In this document: piece after piece, positions 46,367-56,791 of the stretch | How the letters are laid out: every line of letters starts with the position of its first letter | Numbering within the stretch: position 1 is the stretch's first letter | Source: an uncultured Gammaproteobacteria bacterium | GTDB lineage: Bacteria; Pseudomonadota; Gammaproteobacteria; Arenicellales; JAANXG01 | Reading direction: 5' to 3' | Length of the DNA: 64,000 nt | Assembly (NCBI GenBank): GCA_947258785.1 | Contig: CAMYJT010000006.1 | Span: forward strand, 36,068-100,067 | Position numbers and translations under genes: made by a program | The notes under the pieces: generated by a model | Told to the model about the DNA's origin: nothing | Databases searched by the model: none | What the model saw: the letters and a program-made list of their open reading frames with translations, nothing else

Positions 46367-46815
46367 GGATGGTGAATGTGGGATCGTGGTCCAATCCGGC
46401 GCTCGAAAGCCGTAGTCCGGTTCAGTGCTGTGTCAAGAGAACCGCCCGTTGCACCGGTCGGCTGGGCAGAACCGTCACCCCGGTGGCGCTCCCCGTCGAG
46501 CCTGTGCCCATACCCGTGCAGGTCACGACGTGCGGCGATTCGGTCGTTTTGACACCGCTGCCGCATACTGCGATCACCACTGCGTCCGTCACCGCCCAAG
46601 CGGACCTGTTTATTAACCTCGACATAGCTTACTGACGCACCGGGGGATATCCTCCGCCCGTTGAAATGGGAAAAAAGGCTGCGCACAGTAACGGATTCGC
46701 GCCTCTCCTGCAAACCGCGTACCGGGCGCACCTGGCCTCGGCGGGCAGGTTGCAGCGCTGGCGTGCAAAACAGTGGGTTAGCCGTTCTGTTCGCCGCGTC
46801 GGCGCAAGTTGCGGG
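46367..46815. other. Intergenic region with no supported gene
   Basis: This 449-base stretch separates two minus-strand genes. Several short open frames exist on both strands (for example 46422-46625 minus, 67 codons), but none has a ribosome site or a recognisable motif. An imperfect palindrome GGGGGATATCCTCC lies near 46642-46655. I see no element repeat or terminator with a T-run here. Confidence 0.4.
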
Positions 46816-47091
46816 CTATGGGGCAGGACGGGGCGGGGTCGGGGTGCCGGTGGCGTCCAAGGGGCCCGGGACCCGGTAGTCGGTGCCCGGCGGAAAGCGT
46901 TCTATCGGTATGACATTCGCGTCCGGGTCGATGTCCTTGACTTCGACCCGTCCGGCAAACCCTCTGCTTGGACGCTCATCCTGGTAGGTCACGGTCCCGT
47001 CGGGGTTGATGACTTTGTACAGTGTGGTGGCGTCTGCCGGCAGGGCCATGAAGCACACCACCGACAGCCAGCCCAGTAAACGCTGGTGCAC
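46816..47091 (-). CDS. DUF4124 domain-containing secreted protein
   Basis: From the GTG at 47091 this gives about 91 residues: a signal peptide (LLGWLSVVCFMALPADA) followed by the DUF4124 motif TLYKVINPDGTVTYQDERP and a short acidic/Pro-rich tail. DUF4124 proteins are small periplasmic proteins of unknown function common in gammaproteobacteria. The GTG start is chosen because GAGG lies 9 bases upstream; an ATG at 47151 would add 20 residues unlike a signal peptide. It is divergent from leuS. Confidence 0.8.
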   Translation of the reverse strand: MHQRLLGWLSVVCFMALPADATTLYKVINPDGTVTYQDERPSRGFAGRVEVKDIDPDANVIPIERFPPGTDYRVPGPLDATGTPTPPRPAP

Positions 47092-47388
47092 GCGTAAGGC
47101 CTCGTTCTGGGAGTCGGATTGCTTATTGTAAACCTGCCGTTGACGGGTCAAAAGGATTTTCGAGGCCGTGACCCGACATCCTCGACACCGCGTGGCCGTC
47201 AGCCCGCGGTTTGCGTCACAGCAGTCCCGGCGATGCAGGATGGGTCGGTGAACCAGAACGCACGACCCGCATTTGTAGTGCGGCGTTCCAATCCGATGTT
47301 TAAATTTCTGTTCTATCGAAGGTTATAAACTAAAGAGCGCTGCAGTGAACAACTCCGAACCCGGTTGGTTGCATTGTCTGGGGTGTTA

Positions 47389-47456
47389 GCATGGCGGCCG
47401 GCACGCCCCATGCCTCTGCCATCATCCGGGACCCTTGATGCAATATTCGGGCTAAC
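47389..47456. repeat. Partial copy of the dispersed element upstream of leuS
   Basis: GCATGGCGGCCGGC...CCATCATCCGGGAC matches the same block in the decayed copy at 18520-18565 (GCATGGCGTCCAGC...CCATCATCCGGGAC). The end CCCTTGATGCAATATTCGGG followed by CTAAC is the end consensus in the same orientation. Only about 68 bases of the element are recognisable; the other end is not found. It stops 17 bases before the leuS start codon. Confidence 0.65.
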
Positions 47457-47473
47457 AGCTACAATACGCCGCC

Positions 47474-49951
47474 ATGATCGAGCATCAATACAAACCCGCC
47501 GACATCGAGCGGGCGGTGCAGGCCCACTGGGAGGACAACTCGAGTTTTCGCGCCACCGAGGATCCCCGCCGCGAAAAATTCTACTGTCTTTCCATGTTTC
47601 CCTACCCGTCTGGGAATCTGCACATGGGACATGTGCGCAACTACACCATCGGTGACGTGATCAGCCGTTACCAGCGCATGCTGGGGAAAAACGTGCTGCA
47701 ACCGATGGGATGGGACGCCTTCGGATTACCGGCCGAGAACGCGGCCATCCAAAATCGCGTGCCGCCGGCGCACTGGACATATGAGAACATCGAGACCATG
47801 CGCCGCCAATTAAAACGGCTGGGTTTCGCATACGATTGGAGTCGCGAGTTGGCGACCTGCAAACCTGATTACTATCGCTGGGAGCAATGGTTCTTCACCC
47901 AGTTGTTCGAGAAGGGGTTGGTCTACAAGAAACGGGCAGAGGTGAACTGGGATCCGGTCGATCAAACCGTCCTGGCCAACGAGCAGGTGATCGACGGCCG
48001 AGGATGGCGGTCGGGTGCGGTGGTCGAGCGCCGCGAGATCCCGCAATGGTTCGTAAAGATCACCGACTATGCCGAGGAACTGCTCAACGGGCTCGACACG
48101 CTGGAAGGATGGCCGGAGGCAGTGCGGACCATGCAACGCAACTGGATAGGCCGCTCGGAGGGCGTCGAGGCCGATTTTGACGTCGCCGGCGCTGATCAAA
48201 CCCTGCGCATCTACACCACCCGTCCGGACACCATCATGGGAGTGACGTACATGGCGGTGGCCGCCGAACACCCCTTGGCCGTGGTGGCGGCGGCGCGGGA
48301 CCCGGCGTTGGCGGCGTTTATCGGGGAATGCCGGCAGACCAGCACCTCCGAGGCCGATATCGAGACCATCGAAAAGCGGGGCATGCCGACACCCTATCAT
48401 GCGATACACCCGATCTCCGGCCGCCGGCTGCCGATCTGGGTGGCGAACTTCGTACTGATGGCGTACGGCACCGGCGCGGTGATGGCGGTGCCCGCCCACG
48501 ACCAGCGCGATTGGGAGTTTGCCAAAGCCTATGCGTTGCCTATCGAACCGGTCATCTTTCCCAGCGATGGCTCTGCCCTCGATATCGACGGCGGGGCGTT
48601 TGTCAACCCGGGGATATTGAAGCACTCCGGCCCCTTTGACGGGCTGACCTCCGCTGAGGCGTTCGACGCCGTCGCCGATGACCTTGCGCGCACCGACAAG
48701 GGCGCGCGCAAGGTCAACTATCGCTTACGCGACTGGGGAGTTTCACGGCAGCGGTACTGGGGTTGCCCCATTCCGGTGGTGCACTGCCCCGACGAAGGCG
48801 GCGCGGCCGTTCCCGTCCCAGCGGCGGAGCTCCCGGTAGTCTTGCCGGAAGAGGTGGCGTTCGAGGGGGTCGGATCGCCGATCCGGAATATGCCGGACTT
48901 CTACGAGACCCGATGTCCACAAGGCGGCGGACCGGCCAGGCGGGAAACCGACACCTTTGACACCTTTGTCGAGTCGTCCTGGTACTACGCCCGCTTCTGC
49001 TGCGCCGACGCCGATCGGGCCATGTTGGACGAACGGGCGAATTATTGGCTGCCGGTAGACCAATACGTGGGCGGCATCGAGCACGCGGTGCTGCATTTGT
49101 TGTACGCCAGATTCTTCCATAAGTTGATGCGAGACTTCGGCCTGGTCGACTCCGACGAACCGTTCACAAGGCTGCTGACGCAGGGCATGGTGCTCAAGGA
49201 TGGCGCCAAGATGTCCAAGTCCAAGGGCAATACGGTGGACCCACAGGCCATGATCGATCGATACGGGGCAGATACGGTGCGTCTGTTCATGATGTTCGCG
49301 GCCCCTCCCGAACAAACTCTGGATTGGAACGACGACGCGGTGGCGGGTTCTTACCGGTATCTGCGACGGTTATGGAATCTGTTTCGTCAACATCAACCCG
49401 TATCGGCCAGAACGCGCACTGCGAACGTTGAGGCAAGCTCCGTATCCGATCCGGGATTAAAGGAAGTCCGTGCCCGGATTCACGCCATGTTGTCCAAGAC
49501 ACAGTCGGACTACGACCGTTGCCAATTCAACACCGTGGTGGCGGCCTGCATGGAACTGACCAACACCCTGACGGATTACCAGTGGCCAGAGGACAGCCCG
49601 CAGGGTGATGCGGTGCTGCTGGAGGGTCTGACGATTCTGGTTCGGGTGCTGGCGCCGATTGTCCCGCACATAACCCATGCGCTGTGGGCGGAGCTTGGTA
49701 ACACCGAACCCCTGATCGATGCCCGTTGGCCGCTGGTCGACCAGCAGGCACTGACCCGGGACACCGTGGAGCTGGTGGTCCAGGTCAACGGTAAAAAGCG
49801 CGGTCAGGTCGTCGTCCCCAACGGTGCCAGCCGGGACGCCATCCGTGAGGCCGCCTGCGCCGACAACCGGATTTCCCGGCATCTCGACGGCAAAACGATC
49901 CGAAAAATCATAGTGGTACCGGGCAAGCTGGTGAATTTAGTGGTGAGTTGA
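47474..49951 (+). CDS. leuS: Leucyl-tRNA synthetase
   Basis: The 825-residue class Ia synthetase attaches leucine to tRNA-Leu. The HIGH-type motif [19 protein letters not shown] starts near residue 40, the CP1 editing domain contains [21 protein letters not shown], and the KMSKS motif lies at 579-583. The length is a little short of the E. coli enzyme (860), with the zinc domain region reduced. The ATG at 47474 has no evident Shine-Dalgarno sequence and lies 17 bases after a repeat end. lptE and holA follow as in most gammaproteobacteria. Confidence 0.96.
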   Translation: MIEHQYKPADIERAVQAHWEDNSSFRATEDPRREKFYCLSMFPYPSGNLHMGHVRNYTIGDVISRYQRMLGKNVLQPMGWDAFGLPAENAAIQNRVPPAHWTYENIETMRRQLKRLGFAYDWSRELATCKPDYYRWEQWFFTQLFEKGLVYKKRAEVNWDPVDQTVLANEQVIDGRGWRSGAVVERREIPQWFVKITDYAEELLNGLDTLEGWPEAVRTMQRNWIGRSEGVEADFDVAGADQTLRIYTTRPDTIMGVTYMAVAAEHPLAVVAAARDPALAAFIGECRQTSTSEADIETIEKRGMPTPYHAIHPISGRRLPIWVANFVLMAYGTGAVMAVPAHDQRDWEFAKAYALPIEPVIFPSDGSALDIDGGAFVNPGILKHSGPFDGLTSAEAFDAVADDLARTDKGARKVNYRLRDWGVSRQRYWGCPIPVVHCPDEGGAAVPVPAAELPVVLPEEVAFEGVGSPIRNMPDFYETRCPQGGGPARRETDTFDTFVESSWYYARFCCADADRAMLDERANYWLPVDQYVGGIEHAVLHLLYARFFHKLMRDFGLVDSDEPFTRLLTQGMVLKDGAKMSKSKGNTVDPQAMIDRYGADTVRLFMMFAAPPEQTLDWNDDAVAGSYRYLRRLWNLFRQHQPVSARTRTANVEASSVSDPGLKEVRARIHAMLSKTQSDYDRCQFNTVVAACMELTNTLTDYQWPEDSPQGDAVLLEGLTILVRVLAPIVPHITHALWAELGNTEPLIDARWPLVDQQALTRDTVELVVQVNGKKRGQVVVPNGASRDAIREAACADNRISRHLDGKTIRKIIVVPGKLVNLVVS

Positions 49952-50006
49952 TCCGCTCACCGTTTATAATCTCATCGGGATCACCACCAAACGAGCCGGA
50001 CGACAA

Positions 50007-50555
50007 ATGTTCATGCGCCGTACGATTATCTGCTTGATCACTGCCTTGTTTATCGCCGGGTGCGGGTTTCATCTGCGGGGCCGGGTGCCGTTGTCCGCTA
50101 CGCTGTCGGTCATTGCCGTTGAGACCGGTGATACCCGGTTGCGCACGCGAGTGGTGGAGGGTCTGGAAACCAGCGGTGCGTCGGTGGTGACCGATTCGAC
50201 GCAGGCCAAGGCGGTGCTGAAGATCCACGACGTACAGTATGAGCGCAAGGTGCGGAGCATCGACAGCCGGGGCAAGGCCAACGGTTACACGCTGATTTAT
50301 ACGGTGCGTTACACCGTGACCCGGCAGGATGGGTCCGAGGTCCGCAAAGCCGTACCCATCCGGCTGGAACGGGACTTCAACTTCGACAGTGCGCAGGTGC
50401 TGCAGAAGGAGCGTGAGGAAACCGCCCTGCGCCGGGATATGGAGAAGGACATGGCACAGCGCATTCTGCGTCAACTGTCCACCATAGCCGGCCGCGGTGT
50501 CACGCGTCCCGTGGTCGCACAACAGCACTTGCCAACCGTGGTCTTGAGCGGTTGA
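50007..50555 (+). CDS. lptE: LPS-assembly lipoprotein LptE
   Basis: The 182-residue lipoprotein has a signal with lipobox IAGC (Cys at residue 19) followed by GFHLRGRVPLS, the characteristic LptE opening. LptE plugs the LptD barrel and helps deliver lipopolysaccharide to the outer leaflet. The remainder has the alternating strands YTLIYTVRYTVTRQDG and a C-terminal helix DMEKDMAQRILRQLSTIA. Position between leuS and holA matches the conserved order. ATG 50007 or 50013 may be used. Confidence 0.93.
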   Translation: MFMRRTIICLITALFIAGCGFHLRGRVPLSATLSVIAVETGDTRLRTRVVEGLETSGASVVTDSTQAKAVLKIHDVQYERKVRSIDSRGKANGYTLIYTVRYTVTRQDGSEVRKAVPIRLERDFNFDSAQVLQKEREETALRRDMEKDMAQRILRQLSTIAGRGVTRPVVAQQHLPTVVLSG

Positions 50556-50588
50556 GCTGCGGCCGCCGGGCCATCCTCGAACGCGGTT

Positions 50589-51620
50589 TTGCGAATTACT
50601 TCAGATCAATTACCGCAAAGGCTGTGTAAAGGCTTGCCGCCGGTCATGCTGCTGCATGGCGCAGAGCCGTTGCTGGTTGAGGAATCCTGCGATCGGGTGC
50701 GCCAGTGCGCCCGGGAGCAAGGCTACGACGAGCGAATCAATATGACCGTCATGCCCGGGTTTGAGTGGGAACAGCTCGGACGGCACTCCAGTTCGATGTC
50801 CTTGTTCGCGAACCGCCAACTGCTGGAGCTGCGGCTGCCGGGAGGACGGGCGGACAAGACTGGCGCGCAGGCGATCAAGGATTACTGCGCGCATGTCCAT
50901 GCGGACACCGTGTTGATGGTCATTACCGGCCGGTTGGAAGCGCGGACGAAACAGAGCGCATGGGTCAAAGCGATCGGTCAACAAGGCCTGATCGTCGAGC
51001 ACAACCCGGTGGAGGCGGAGCGCTTTCCGGCCTGGATCCGCGGCCGGTTGCGCGATCGAGGAATGCAGGCAGATTCCGAAGCGGTCGAACTGCTCAGCTA
51101 CTCGCTGGAAGGACATCTGTTGGCCGCTGCGCAGGAGATCGATAAGTTGGCCCTGCTGTGTACGGACCGAATGGTCACGGTGGACCGGGTGCGTGCGACC
51201 ATCGCGGATCACGCCCGTTTCAACGTCTACACCTTGGTGGATACCTGTTTGGCCGGCGATGCCAACAAGGCGCTGCGGATACTGACGACACTGCGAACCA
51301 GCGGCGCGGAAACGGTACTGGTGAACTGGGCCCTGGCGCGGGAGGTCCGCAGTCTGTCGCGGTTGTCCGCCGGCCTGCAACAGGGCCGGTCGCGCAGCGA
51401 GCTGTTCAAAACGCACCAAGTGTGGACGCGGCGGGCGCCACTGGTCGGCGGGGCTCTCAAGCGCCATTCGCTCGGCCGCTGGTGGGACATGCTGCGGGAC
51501 ATCTCCCGGCTCGACCGCATCCTGAAAGGGCGACAGGCCGGGGACGCGTGGTTCGAGTTGGAGCGCATCTGTCTGAAACTTTGCGGTGTTCCGACCTTGA
51601 CCGAACGGCCGGCGGGTTGA
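50589..51620 (+). CDS. holA: DNA polymerase III delta subunit
   Basis: The 343-residue clamp-loader subunit opens the beta clamp ring during replication. The N-terminus RITSDQLPQRL, then LPPVMLLHGAEPLLVEESCDRVR, and the central ADTVLMVITGRLEARTKQSAWVKAI fit HolA. The C-terminal helical domain is complete. The start is TTG at 50589, placed where HolA usually begins; no ATG lies near. It follows lptE by 33 bases and precedes proA by 9 bases. Confidence 0.92.
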   Translation: MRITSDQLPQRLCKGLPPVMLLHGAEPLLVEESCDRVRQCAREQGYDERINMTVMPGFEWEQLGRHSSSMSLFANRQLLELRLPGGRADKTGAQAIKDYCAHVHADTVLMVITGRLEARTKQSAWVKAIGQQGLIVEHNPVEAERFPAWIRGRLRDRGMQADSEAVELLSYSLEGHLLAAAQEIDKLALLCTDRMVTVDRVRATIADHARFNVYTLVDTCLAGDANKALRILTTLRTSGAETVLVNWALAREVRSLSRLSAGLQQGRSRSELFKTHQVWTRRAPLVGGALKRHSLGRWWDMLRDISRLDRILKGRQAGDAWFELERICLKLCGVPTLTERPAG

Positions 51621-51629
51621 CCAGCGACG

Positions 51630-52907
51630 ATGACCCAATCCCAGCACAGCCGCGATGTCGTCGCATATATGGAAGAGCTTGGGCAGCGCGCCCGTCATGC
51701 CGCCCAGGCTATGGCGAGTGCGGACACCCGATCGAAAAACACAGCATTGCTGGCCATCGCCGATGGCATTGAGGCGGCGCGGCAGACCTTGGCCCGCGCC
51801 AACCGGCGGGACCTGGACGCCGGCCGGCAACGAGGGCTGAGCGAGGCCTTGCTCGACCGGCTGCAACTCAGCGAGGCCCGCATCACCGCGATGGCCGAGG
51901 GGCTGCGGCAGATCCAGGCGTTGCCGGACCCGGTGGGGGAGGTCGCACAATTGAGTCAGCGGCCGTCCGGCATCGAGGTCGGGCGCATGCGGGTGCCGTT
52001 AGGGGTCATCGGCATCGTTTATGAGTCGCGACCCAACGTCACCGCAGATGCCGCGGGACTGTGTTTGAAGTCCGGCAACGCCACCATACTGCGCGGCGGC
52101 TCCGAGGCGATTCATTCCAATCTCGCCATCGCACACTGTATTCAAGCCGGCCTGGCGGCGGGTGACTTACCCGGCGACGCGGTCCAAGTCGTGGAAGTCA
52201 CTGACCGCAGCGCGGTGGGCGCCCTGTTGTCCATGCCCGAGCACGTCGATGTGATTGTGCCGCGCGGCGGCAAGGGTCTGATCGAGCGTGTCAGCCGCGA
52301 GTCGATGGTCCCCGTGATCAAACACCTGGACGGCGTGTGTCACGTGTTTGTCGACAACGACGCGGACATTGCTAAGGCGGTCGCCATTGCCTACAACGCC
52401 AAGACCCAACGTTACGGCACCTGTAACACCATGGAAACGCTGCTGATCGCGGAGCCGGTAGCCGAGCGGGTGCTGGCGGACTTGGGACCAATGTACCGGG
52501 ATGCGGGTGTGGAACTGCGTGGCTGCGCGCGCACCTGCGAGGTACTGTCCTCGGCCCTGCCCGCTACGGACGAGGATTGGAGTACCGAGTATCTCGCGCC
52601 GATCCTTTCGATTCGCGTGGTGCCGGACCTGACCGCCGCCATCGATCACATCCACCGCTACGGCTCGCGCCACACCGACGCCATTGTCACCGAAAATCTG
52701 GGCAAGGCGCGCCGTTTTCTGAGAGAAGTGGATTCCAGTTCGGTGATGGTTAACGCCTCCACGCGTTTTGCCGACGGCTTCGAGTATGGTCTCGGCGCGG
52801 AGATTGGTATCAGCACCGACAAACTTCACGCCCGTGGACCGGTCGGCTTGGAGGGATTGACCACGCAAAAATTCATCGTCCTCGGAGACGGTCATATTCG
52901 CGACTAA
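51630..52907 (+). CDS. proA: Gamma-glutamyl phosphate reductase
   Basis: The 425-residue NADPH-dependent enzyme makes glutamate-5-semialdehyde for proline synthesis. It is an aldehyde dehydrogenase fold with [48 protein letters not shown] and the catalytic cysteine in [16 protein letters not shown]. The C-terminal [16 protein letters not shown] is complete. proB is not in the window. The close spacing to holA and nadD suggests a single operon. Confidence 0.95.
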   Translation: MTQSQHSRDVVAYMEELGQRARHAAQAMASADTRSKNTALLAIADGIEAARQTLARANRRDLDAGRQRGLSEALLDRLQLSEARITAMAEGLRQIQALPDPVGEVAQLSQRPSGIEVGRMRVPLGVIGIVYESRPNVTADAAGLCLKSGNATILRGGSEAIHSNLAIAHCIQAGLAAGDLPGDAVQVVEVTDRSAVGALLSMPEHVDVIVPRGGKGLIERVSRESMVPVIKHLDGVCHVFVDNDADIAKAVAIAYNAKTQRYGTCNTMETLLIAEPVAERVLADLGPMYRDAGVELRGCARTCEVLSSALPATDEDWSTEYLAPILSIRVVPDLTAAIDHIHRYGSRHTDAIVTENLGKARRFLREVDSSSVMVNASTRFADGFEYGLGAEIGISTDKLHARGPVGLEGLTTQKFIVLGDGHIRD

Positions 52908-52958
52908 GCAAAACACGCCACCGGATGCGGACCGTTGCGGACGGTCCGAGGCGGACGC

Positions 52959-53618
52959 TTGAGGCCGATTGCAGTCTTCGGTGGAACCTTCGACCCGGTG
53001 CATCGCGGACATTTGGAGACCGCTAGCTATCTGGTGGAGACGCTCGATCTCGATCATGTGCGCTTTATCGTGAGCGTGCGTCCTCCCCACCGCCGACCGC
53101 CGGTCGCATCGTCCGCGCACCGCCGGCGTATGCTCCAACTGTCGCTGGCGGGGCGGCGGGGGCTCTGCGAGGACGACCGGGAGACCCGCCGGCGTGGCCC
53201 TTCGTACACGGTGTGGACGCTGCGGTCGCTGCGGGCCGACTGGCCGGCACGCCCACTGGCGTGGGTGGTCGGGGCTGATGCCTTTCTGGAGATCCCGTCC
53301 TGGTTTCATGCCGAGGAAATTCTCACCCTGGCGCACTTGATCGTGCTGTCGCGGCCCGGTTGGGAGTTACCCGCCCCCGGGCCGGTATGGTGCCGCCACT
53401 GGATCACGACCGATCGCTCGGTATTGACGCACACAACCGCAGGCCGGGTGTACCTGAGCGCCGCACCCCTGATCGACGTGTCAGCCTCGGCCGTTCGGGA
53501 CCGGATCCGCACCGGACCGCGGGACTGTCCCGAGTTGCCGGGTGTGGTGTGGACATATATTAAAGACAACGGTTTATACGGCTATCCCGGGGGGGTGACT
53601 CAATCTCATGCAATCTGA
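52959..53618 (+). CDS. nadD: Nicotinate-nucleotide adenylyltransferase
   Basis: About 219 residues from a TTG start at 52959, preceded by GAGGCGG. The nucleotidyltransferase motif VFGGTFDPVHRGHL opens the protein and the C-terminal SASAVRDRIRTG is the ISxxxxR-type motif. It adenylates nicotinate mononucleotide to deamido-NAD. An upstream TTG at 52935 would add eight residues. It shares 11 bases with rsfS. With nadA at 10251 it completes two steps of NAD synthesis in the window, though far apart; no NrtR-like palindrome was seen upstream here. Confidence 0.93.
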   Translation: MRPIAVFGGTFDPVHRGHLETASYLVETLDLDHVRFIVSVRPPHRRPPVASSAHRRRMLQLSLAGRRGLCEDDRETRRRGPSYTVWTLRSLRADWPARPLAWVVGADAFLEIPSWFHAEEILTLAHLIVLSRPGWELPAPGPVWCRHWITTDRSVLTHTTAGRVYLSAAPLIDVSASAVRDRIRTGPRDCPELPGVVWTYIKDNGLYGYPGGVTQSHAI

Positions 53619-53973
53619 GCAGACCAGAGACATCATTGTCAGCGTCCTCGAGGACATGAAGGGCATCGACATCCGCGCACTGGACGTGCGTGAGCTCACG
53701 AGCATCACCGATTACATGGTGATCGGCGGTGGCAGCTCGGACCGGCATGTTAAAGCGATCGCACGTGCCCTGCTGGATCGTCTCCGCGAACGAAAGGTGC
53801 GCCCCCTTGGCGTGGAGGGACTGGACACGGGCAGTTGGGTGCTGCTCGATTTTGGCGACGTAGTCGCCCACGTCATGCATCCTGAGGCCCGGGCGTTCTA
53901 CGACCTGGAGGGATTGTGGGGGGAAGACGTTAAACAATTGATACTCGCCCAGCGCGACCGGCGCAACGAATAG
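53608..53973 (+). CDS. rsfS: Ribosome silencing factor RsfS
   Basis: The 121-residue protein is the RsfS/Iojap family factor that binds ribosomal protein uL14 and blocks subunit joining in starved cells. The motif VLEDMKGIDIRALDVRELTSITDYMVI and the central SSDRHVKAIARALLDRL and GDVVAHVMHPEARAFYDLEGLW are diagnostic. The ATG at 53608 lies inside the nadD end, so it is coupled to it. Confidence 0.95.
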   Translation: MQSEQTRDIIVSVLEDMKGIDIRALDVRELTSITDYMVIGGGSSDRHVKAIARALLDRLRERKVRPLGVEGLDTGSWVLLDFGDVVAHVMHPEARAFYDLEGLWGEDVKQLILAQRDRRNE

Positions 53974-53983
53974 TCCGGCGCCG

Positions 53984-54460
53984 ATGAAGATTCATCTGGT
54001 TGCCGTCGGCAACCGCATGCCCCGGTGGGTGAGCGACGCCTTCGGCGACTATGCCAAGCGCTTCCCGCCGCAATGCAGGCTGCAGCTGATCGAGGTATCG
54101 GCGGGCAAGCGAACCAAGGGCGCCGACATTCCGCGGTTAGTCGAGGACGAATCGCGGTCGCTCCTGGGCGCGGTGCCGGCGGGCAGCCATTGTGTGGCCC
54201 TGGAGCGCACCGGCCGTGAGATTTCCACCGGGCAACTGGCCGAACGGCTGCAGGCGTGGCTGCAGCATCACAAAGATGTAGCGCTGCTGGTCGGTGGGCC
54301 CGATGGCTTGTCGGCGCACGCACTCGCGCAGGTGACGGAACACTGGTCCTTGTCGCGACTTACCCTCGCACATCCGCTGGTCCGCATTGTTGTCGCCGAA
54401 CAACTCTATCGCGCGTGGAGTATCGTCGCGGGTCATCCGTACCACAGGGGGTGCGCGTGA
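53984..54460 (+). CDS. rlmH: 23S rRNA pseudouridine1915 N3-methyltransferase RlmH
   Basis: The 158-residue SPOUT methyltransferase modifies m3-pseudouridine 1915 of 23S rRNA. The knotted C-terminal region is present with LLVGGPDGLSAHALAQ, LSRLTLAHPLVRIVVAEQLYRAWSIVAGHPYHRG, and the N-terminus MKIHLVAVGNRMPRWV. The length is standard. It starts 10 bases after rsfS and overlaps maf by 4 bases. Confidence 0.96.
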   Translation: MKIHLVAVGNRMPRWVSDAFGDYAKRFPPQCRLQLIEVSAGKRTKGADIPRLVEDESRSLLGAVPAGSHCVALERTGREISTGQLAERLQAWLQHHKDVALLVGGPDGLSAHALAQVTEHWSLSRLTLAHPLVRIVVAEQLYRAWSIVAGHPYHRGCA

Positions 54461-55092
54461 CTCCGCATCGGGCGCCGCACATACCGGCCAATACCGACTT
54501 GCCACTGGACCCTCAGCTCTATCTAGCGTCGGCGTCGCCGCGTCGGCGGGAGCTGCTGGCCTCGGTGGGCCTGCGTTTCGCGGTGCTCACCGCGGCGGTC
54601 GACGAGCGCCCCCGCAGCGGTGAGGCGCCGGACCAATTGGTCGTCCGGTTGGCGTCGGCCAAAGCCGGCTCGGTTGCCGCCGAGGTTGACCGCCGTCGGT
54701 ACCCCAGGCGGCCGGTGCTGGGGGCGGACACCTGTGTGATCATCGACGACGAACTGCTTGGCAAACCGGCCGACGCGGCGCAGGCCGCGGCGATGATCGG
54801 GCGGCTGTCCGGCCGCCGGCATGAGGTGTTGACCGCCATTGCGCTGCATCACAACGGCGCGGAGTTGACCGATGTGAGCCGCAGTCACGTGCGATTCAAG
54901 GCGTTGACGGACAACGAAATCGCGCGCTACTGCGCCACCCCGGAACCCCTGGACAAGGCCGGGGCCTATGCAATCCAGGGTTTGGCCAGCGGGTTCGTGG
55001 AGCATCTCGAGGGCAGTTACACCGGCGTCGTTGGTTTACCCATGTTCGAACTTCGCACATTATTACGGCAGGTGAGCATCGATTGGTTATGA
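54457..55092 (+). CDS. Maf-type nucleoside triphosphate pyrophosphatase
   Basis: The 211-residue Maf/HAM1-like protein has LYLASASPRRRELLASVGL, the ADT segment VLGADTCVIIDDELLGKP, and IQGLASGFVEHLEGSYTGVVGLP. These belong to the YhdE subgroup, which hydrolyses dTTP and UTP (preventing misincorporation). The GTG start at 54457 overlaps the rlmH stop (GTGA), with AGGGGG upstream; a GTG at 54451 is an alternative. The first 22 residues (TPHRAPHIPANTD...) are outside the family domain. The stop overlaps rng. Confidence 0.9.
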   Translation: MTPHRAPHIPANTDLPLDPQLYLASASPRRRELLASVGLRFAVLTAAVDERPRSGEAPDQLVVRLASAKAGSVAAEVDRRRYPRRPVLGADTCVIIDDELLGKPADAAQAAAMIGRLSGRRHEVLTAIALHHNGAELTDVSRSHVRFKALTDNEIARYCATPEPLDKAGAYAIQGLASGFVEHLEGSYTGVVGLPMFELRTLLRQVSIDWL

Positions 55093-56564
55093 GCGAAGAA
55101 GTCCTCATCAATGTAACGCCCCAGGAGACCCGGGTTGCCTTGGTGGAAAATGGGGTGCTGCAGGAAGTATACGTCGAACGCACCCAGGCGCGCGTCATGG
55201 TCGGCAATGTCTACAAAGGCCGGGTAGTTCGGATCCTGCCCGGCATGCAGGCGGCCTTTGTCGACATCGGGTTGGAGCGGACCGCGTTTCTGCACGCCTC
55301 GGATATCGTTAATCGCCAGGACGATGAACTCGGGACAGCCATCAATGGTTTGGATCAGTCGATCCACAAGCTGCTGGCGGATGGCCAGGAGATCGTGGTC
55401 CAAGTGCTCAAGGACCCACTCGGCACTAAAGGCGCGCGTTTGACCACGCAGATTAGTATCCCCGCCCGCTTTCTGGTGTATTTGCCCTACAGCCAACACA
55501 TCGGCGTGTCTCAAAAGATCGACACTGCTGAAGACCGTGACCGCCTGCGTGGAATCATCGCCGGCATACTCCGCGATGACGAAAAAGACGGTGGCTTCAT
55601 CGTGCGCACGGTCGCCGAATTTGTCAGTGAAGAAGAACTGCACCTCGACATCCAGTTTCTGCGCAAGGTTTGGCAGCGCATCCAGCGCAATGTATCAATG
55701 GTAGCGGCGCCGGGCCTGCTGCACGAGGACATTCCACTGGCCATGCGCACAATGCGTGACGTGGTACGCGACACCGTGGAAAAGATCCGTATCGACTCCC
55801 GGGAGACCTATGAGAAGGCCTTGAGTTTTGCGAGAGAACTCATTCCGGAAGTGGTAGACCGGATCGAGTACTATCCCGGCGAGCGTCCGATCTTTGAATT
55901 GTATTCCGCCGAAGAAGAGATCAAGCGCGCGCTGGATCACAAGGTGTCGCTGAAATCGGGCGGCTATCTAATCATCGATCAGACGGAGGCGATGACCACC
56001 ATTGATGTCAATACCGGCGCGTATATTGGCCGGCGGAATCTGGAAGAAACCCTATACAAAACCAATTTGGAGGCCGCCCAGGCCCTCGCCCGCCAGCTGC
56101 GTCTGCGCAACATCGGCGGCATTATCATCATCGATTTTATCGATATGGCTGATCCCGAACATCGACGGCAGGTGATGCGGGCGATGGACAAGGCCCTGGC
56201 CAAGGATCGGGTCAAGACCTTTGTCACCCAGATGTCGCCGTTGGGGCTGGTCGAGGTCACGCGTAAACGCACCCGCGAGAGCCTAGAACACATACTTTGC
56301 GAACCCTGTGCGGTGTGTAACGGGCGCGGAATATTAAAGACCGCGCAGACGGTCTGCTACGAGATATTCCGCGAGATTCTCCGTGAGGCCAGGCAGTTCG
56401 ATGCGGACGAGTATTTGGTGCTGGCGGCGCAGTGCGTCATCGACTTGTTGCTCGACGAGGAGGCGACGAGCCTCGCTGAACTGCAGGGGTTCATCAACAA
56501 ACCGATTCACCTACAGGTCGAAACGGCCTACCACCAGGAGGAATACGATGTGGTGTTGTTGTGA
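55089..56564 (+). CDS. rng: Ribonuclease G
   Basis: The 491-residue endoribonuclease of the RNase E/G family trims the 5' end of 16S rRNA and degrades mRNA. It has the S1 RNA-binding domain (about 35-125, VGNVYKGRVVRILPGMQAAFVDIG), the catalytic DNase I-like domain with DVNTGAYIG and IDFIDM, and the zinc-link cysteines C404 and C407 (CEPC). There is no long C-terminal scaffold, so it is RNase G rather than RNase E. The ATG at 55089 overlaps the maf stop (ATGA). Confidence 0.95.
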   Translation: MSEEVLINVTPQETRVALVENGVLQEVYVERTQARVMVGNVYKGRVVRILPGMQAAFVDIGLERTAFLHASDIVNRQDDELGTAINGLDQSIHKLLADGQEIVVQVLKDPLGTKGARLTTQISIPARFLVYLPYSQHIGVSQKIDTAEDRDRLRGIIAGILRDDEKDGGFIVRTVAEFVSEEELHLDIQFLRKVWQRIQRNVSMVAAPGLLHEDIPLAMRTMRDVVRDTVEKIRIDSRETYEKALSFARELIPEVVDRIEYYPGERPIFELYSAEEEIKRALDHKVSLKSGGYLIIDQTEAMTTIDVNTGAYIGRRNLEETLYKTNLEAAQALARQLRLRNIGGIIIIDFIDMADPEHRRQVMRAMDKALAKDRVKTFVTQMSPLGLVEVTRKRTRESLEHILCEPCAVCNGRGILKTAQTVCYEIFREILREARQFDADEYLVLAAQCVIDLLLDEEATSLAELQGFINKPIHLQVETAYHQEEYDVVLL

Positions 56565-56569
56565 ACCGC

Positions 56570-56791
56570 TCAGCAGGCGTAAAGCGCCGCGCCCAAGGGG
56601 CGTCGAGTGCGATCCGCACCATTCAGCTTGACGGGGTTCGCGCTCCCACGCATGGCACTCACACGAATATGTTCCAACTCTACCTCGAGTTGTTTCGATA
56701 TCTCTACGCTGGCGGCCAACTCGCACAGGACCTGTGCAAAGGGATCGTTCTCGGGCATCATCTGTATCATGTTTTCGTGCGATTGAGTCAT
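56570..56791 (-). CDS. Candidate small protein (unsupported by homology)
   Basis: A 73-residue minus-strand frame from ATG 56791 (or 85 residues from 56827) in the 417-base gap between rng and the YhdP gene. The N-terminal half is acidic and amphipathic (MMPENDPFAQVLCELAASV), unlike the typical shadow frames here, and the C-terminal half is basic. No ribosome site is evident and no family is recognised. No other gene is seen in this gap. Confidence 0.25.
   Translation of the reverse strand: MTQSHENMIQMMPENDPFAQVLCELAASVEISKQLEVELEHIRVSAMRGSANPVKLNGADRTRRPLGAALYAC

Noticed and set aside
47381..47456. Integron attC-like core sites (GTTAGC and GCTAAC) before leuS
   Set aside because: The core sites are in the wrong order for attC and no integrase or cassettes are present; the right-hand site is explained by the dispersed element end.
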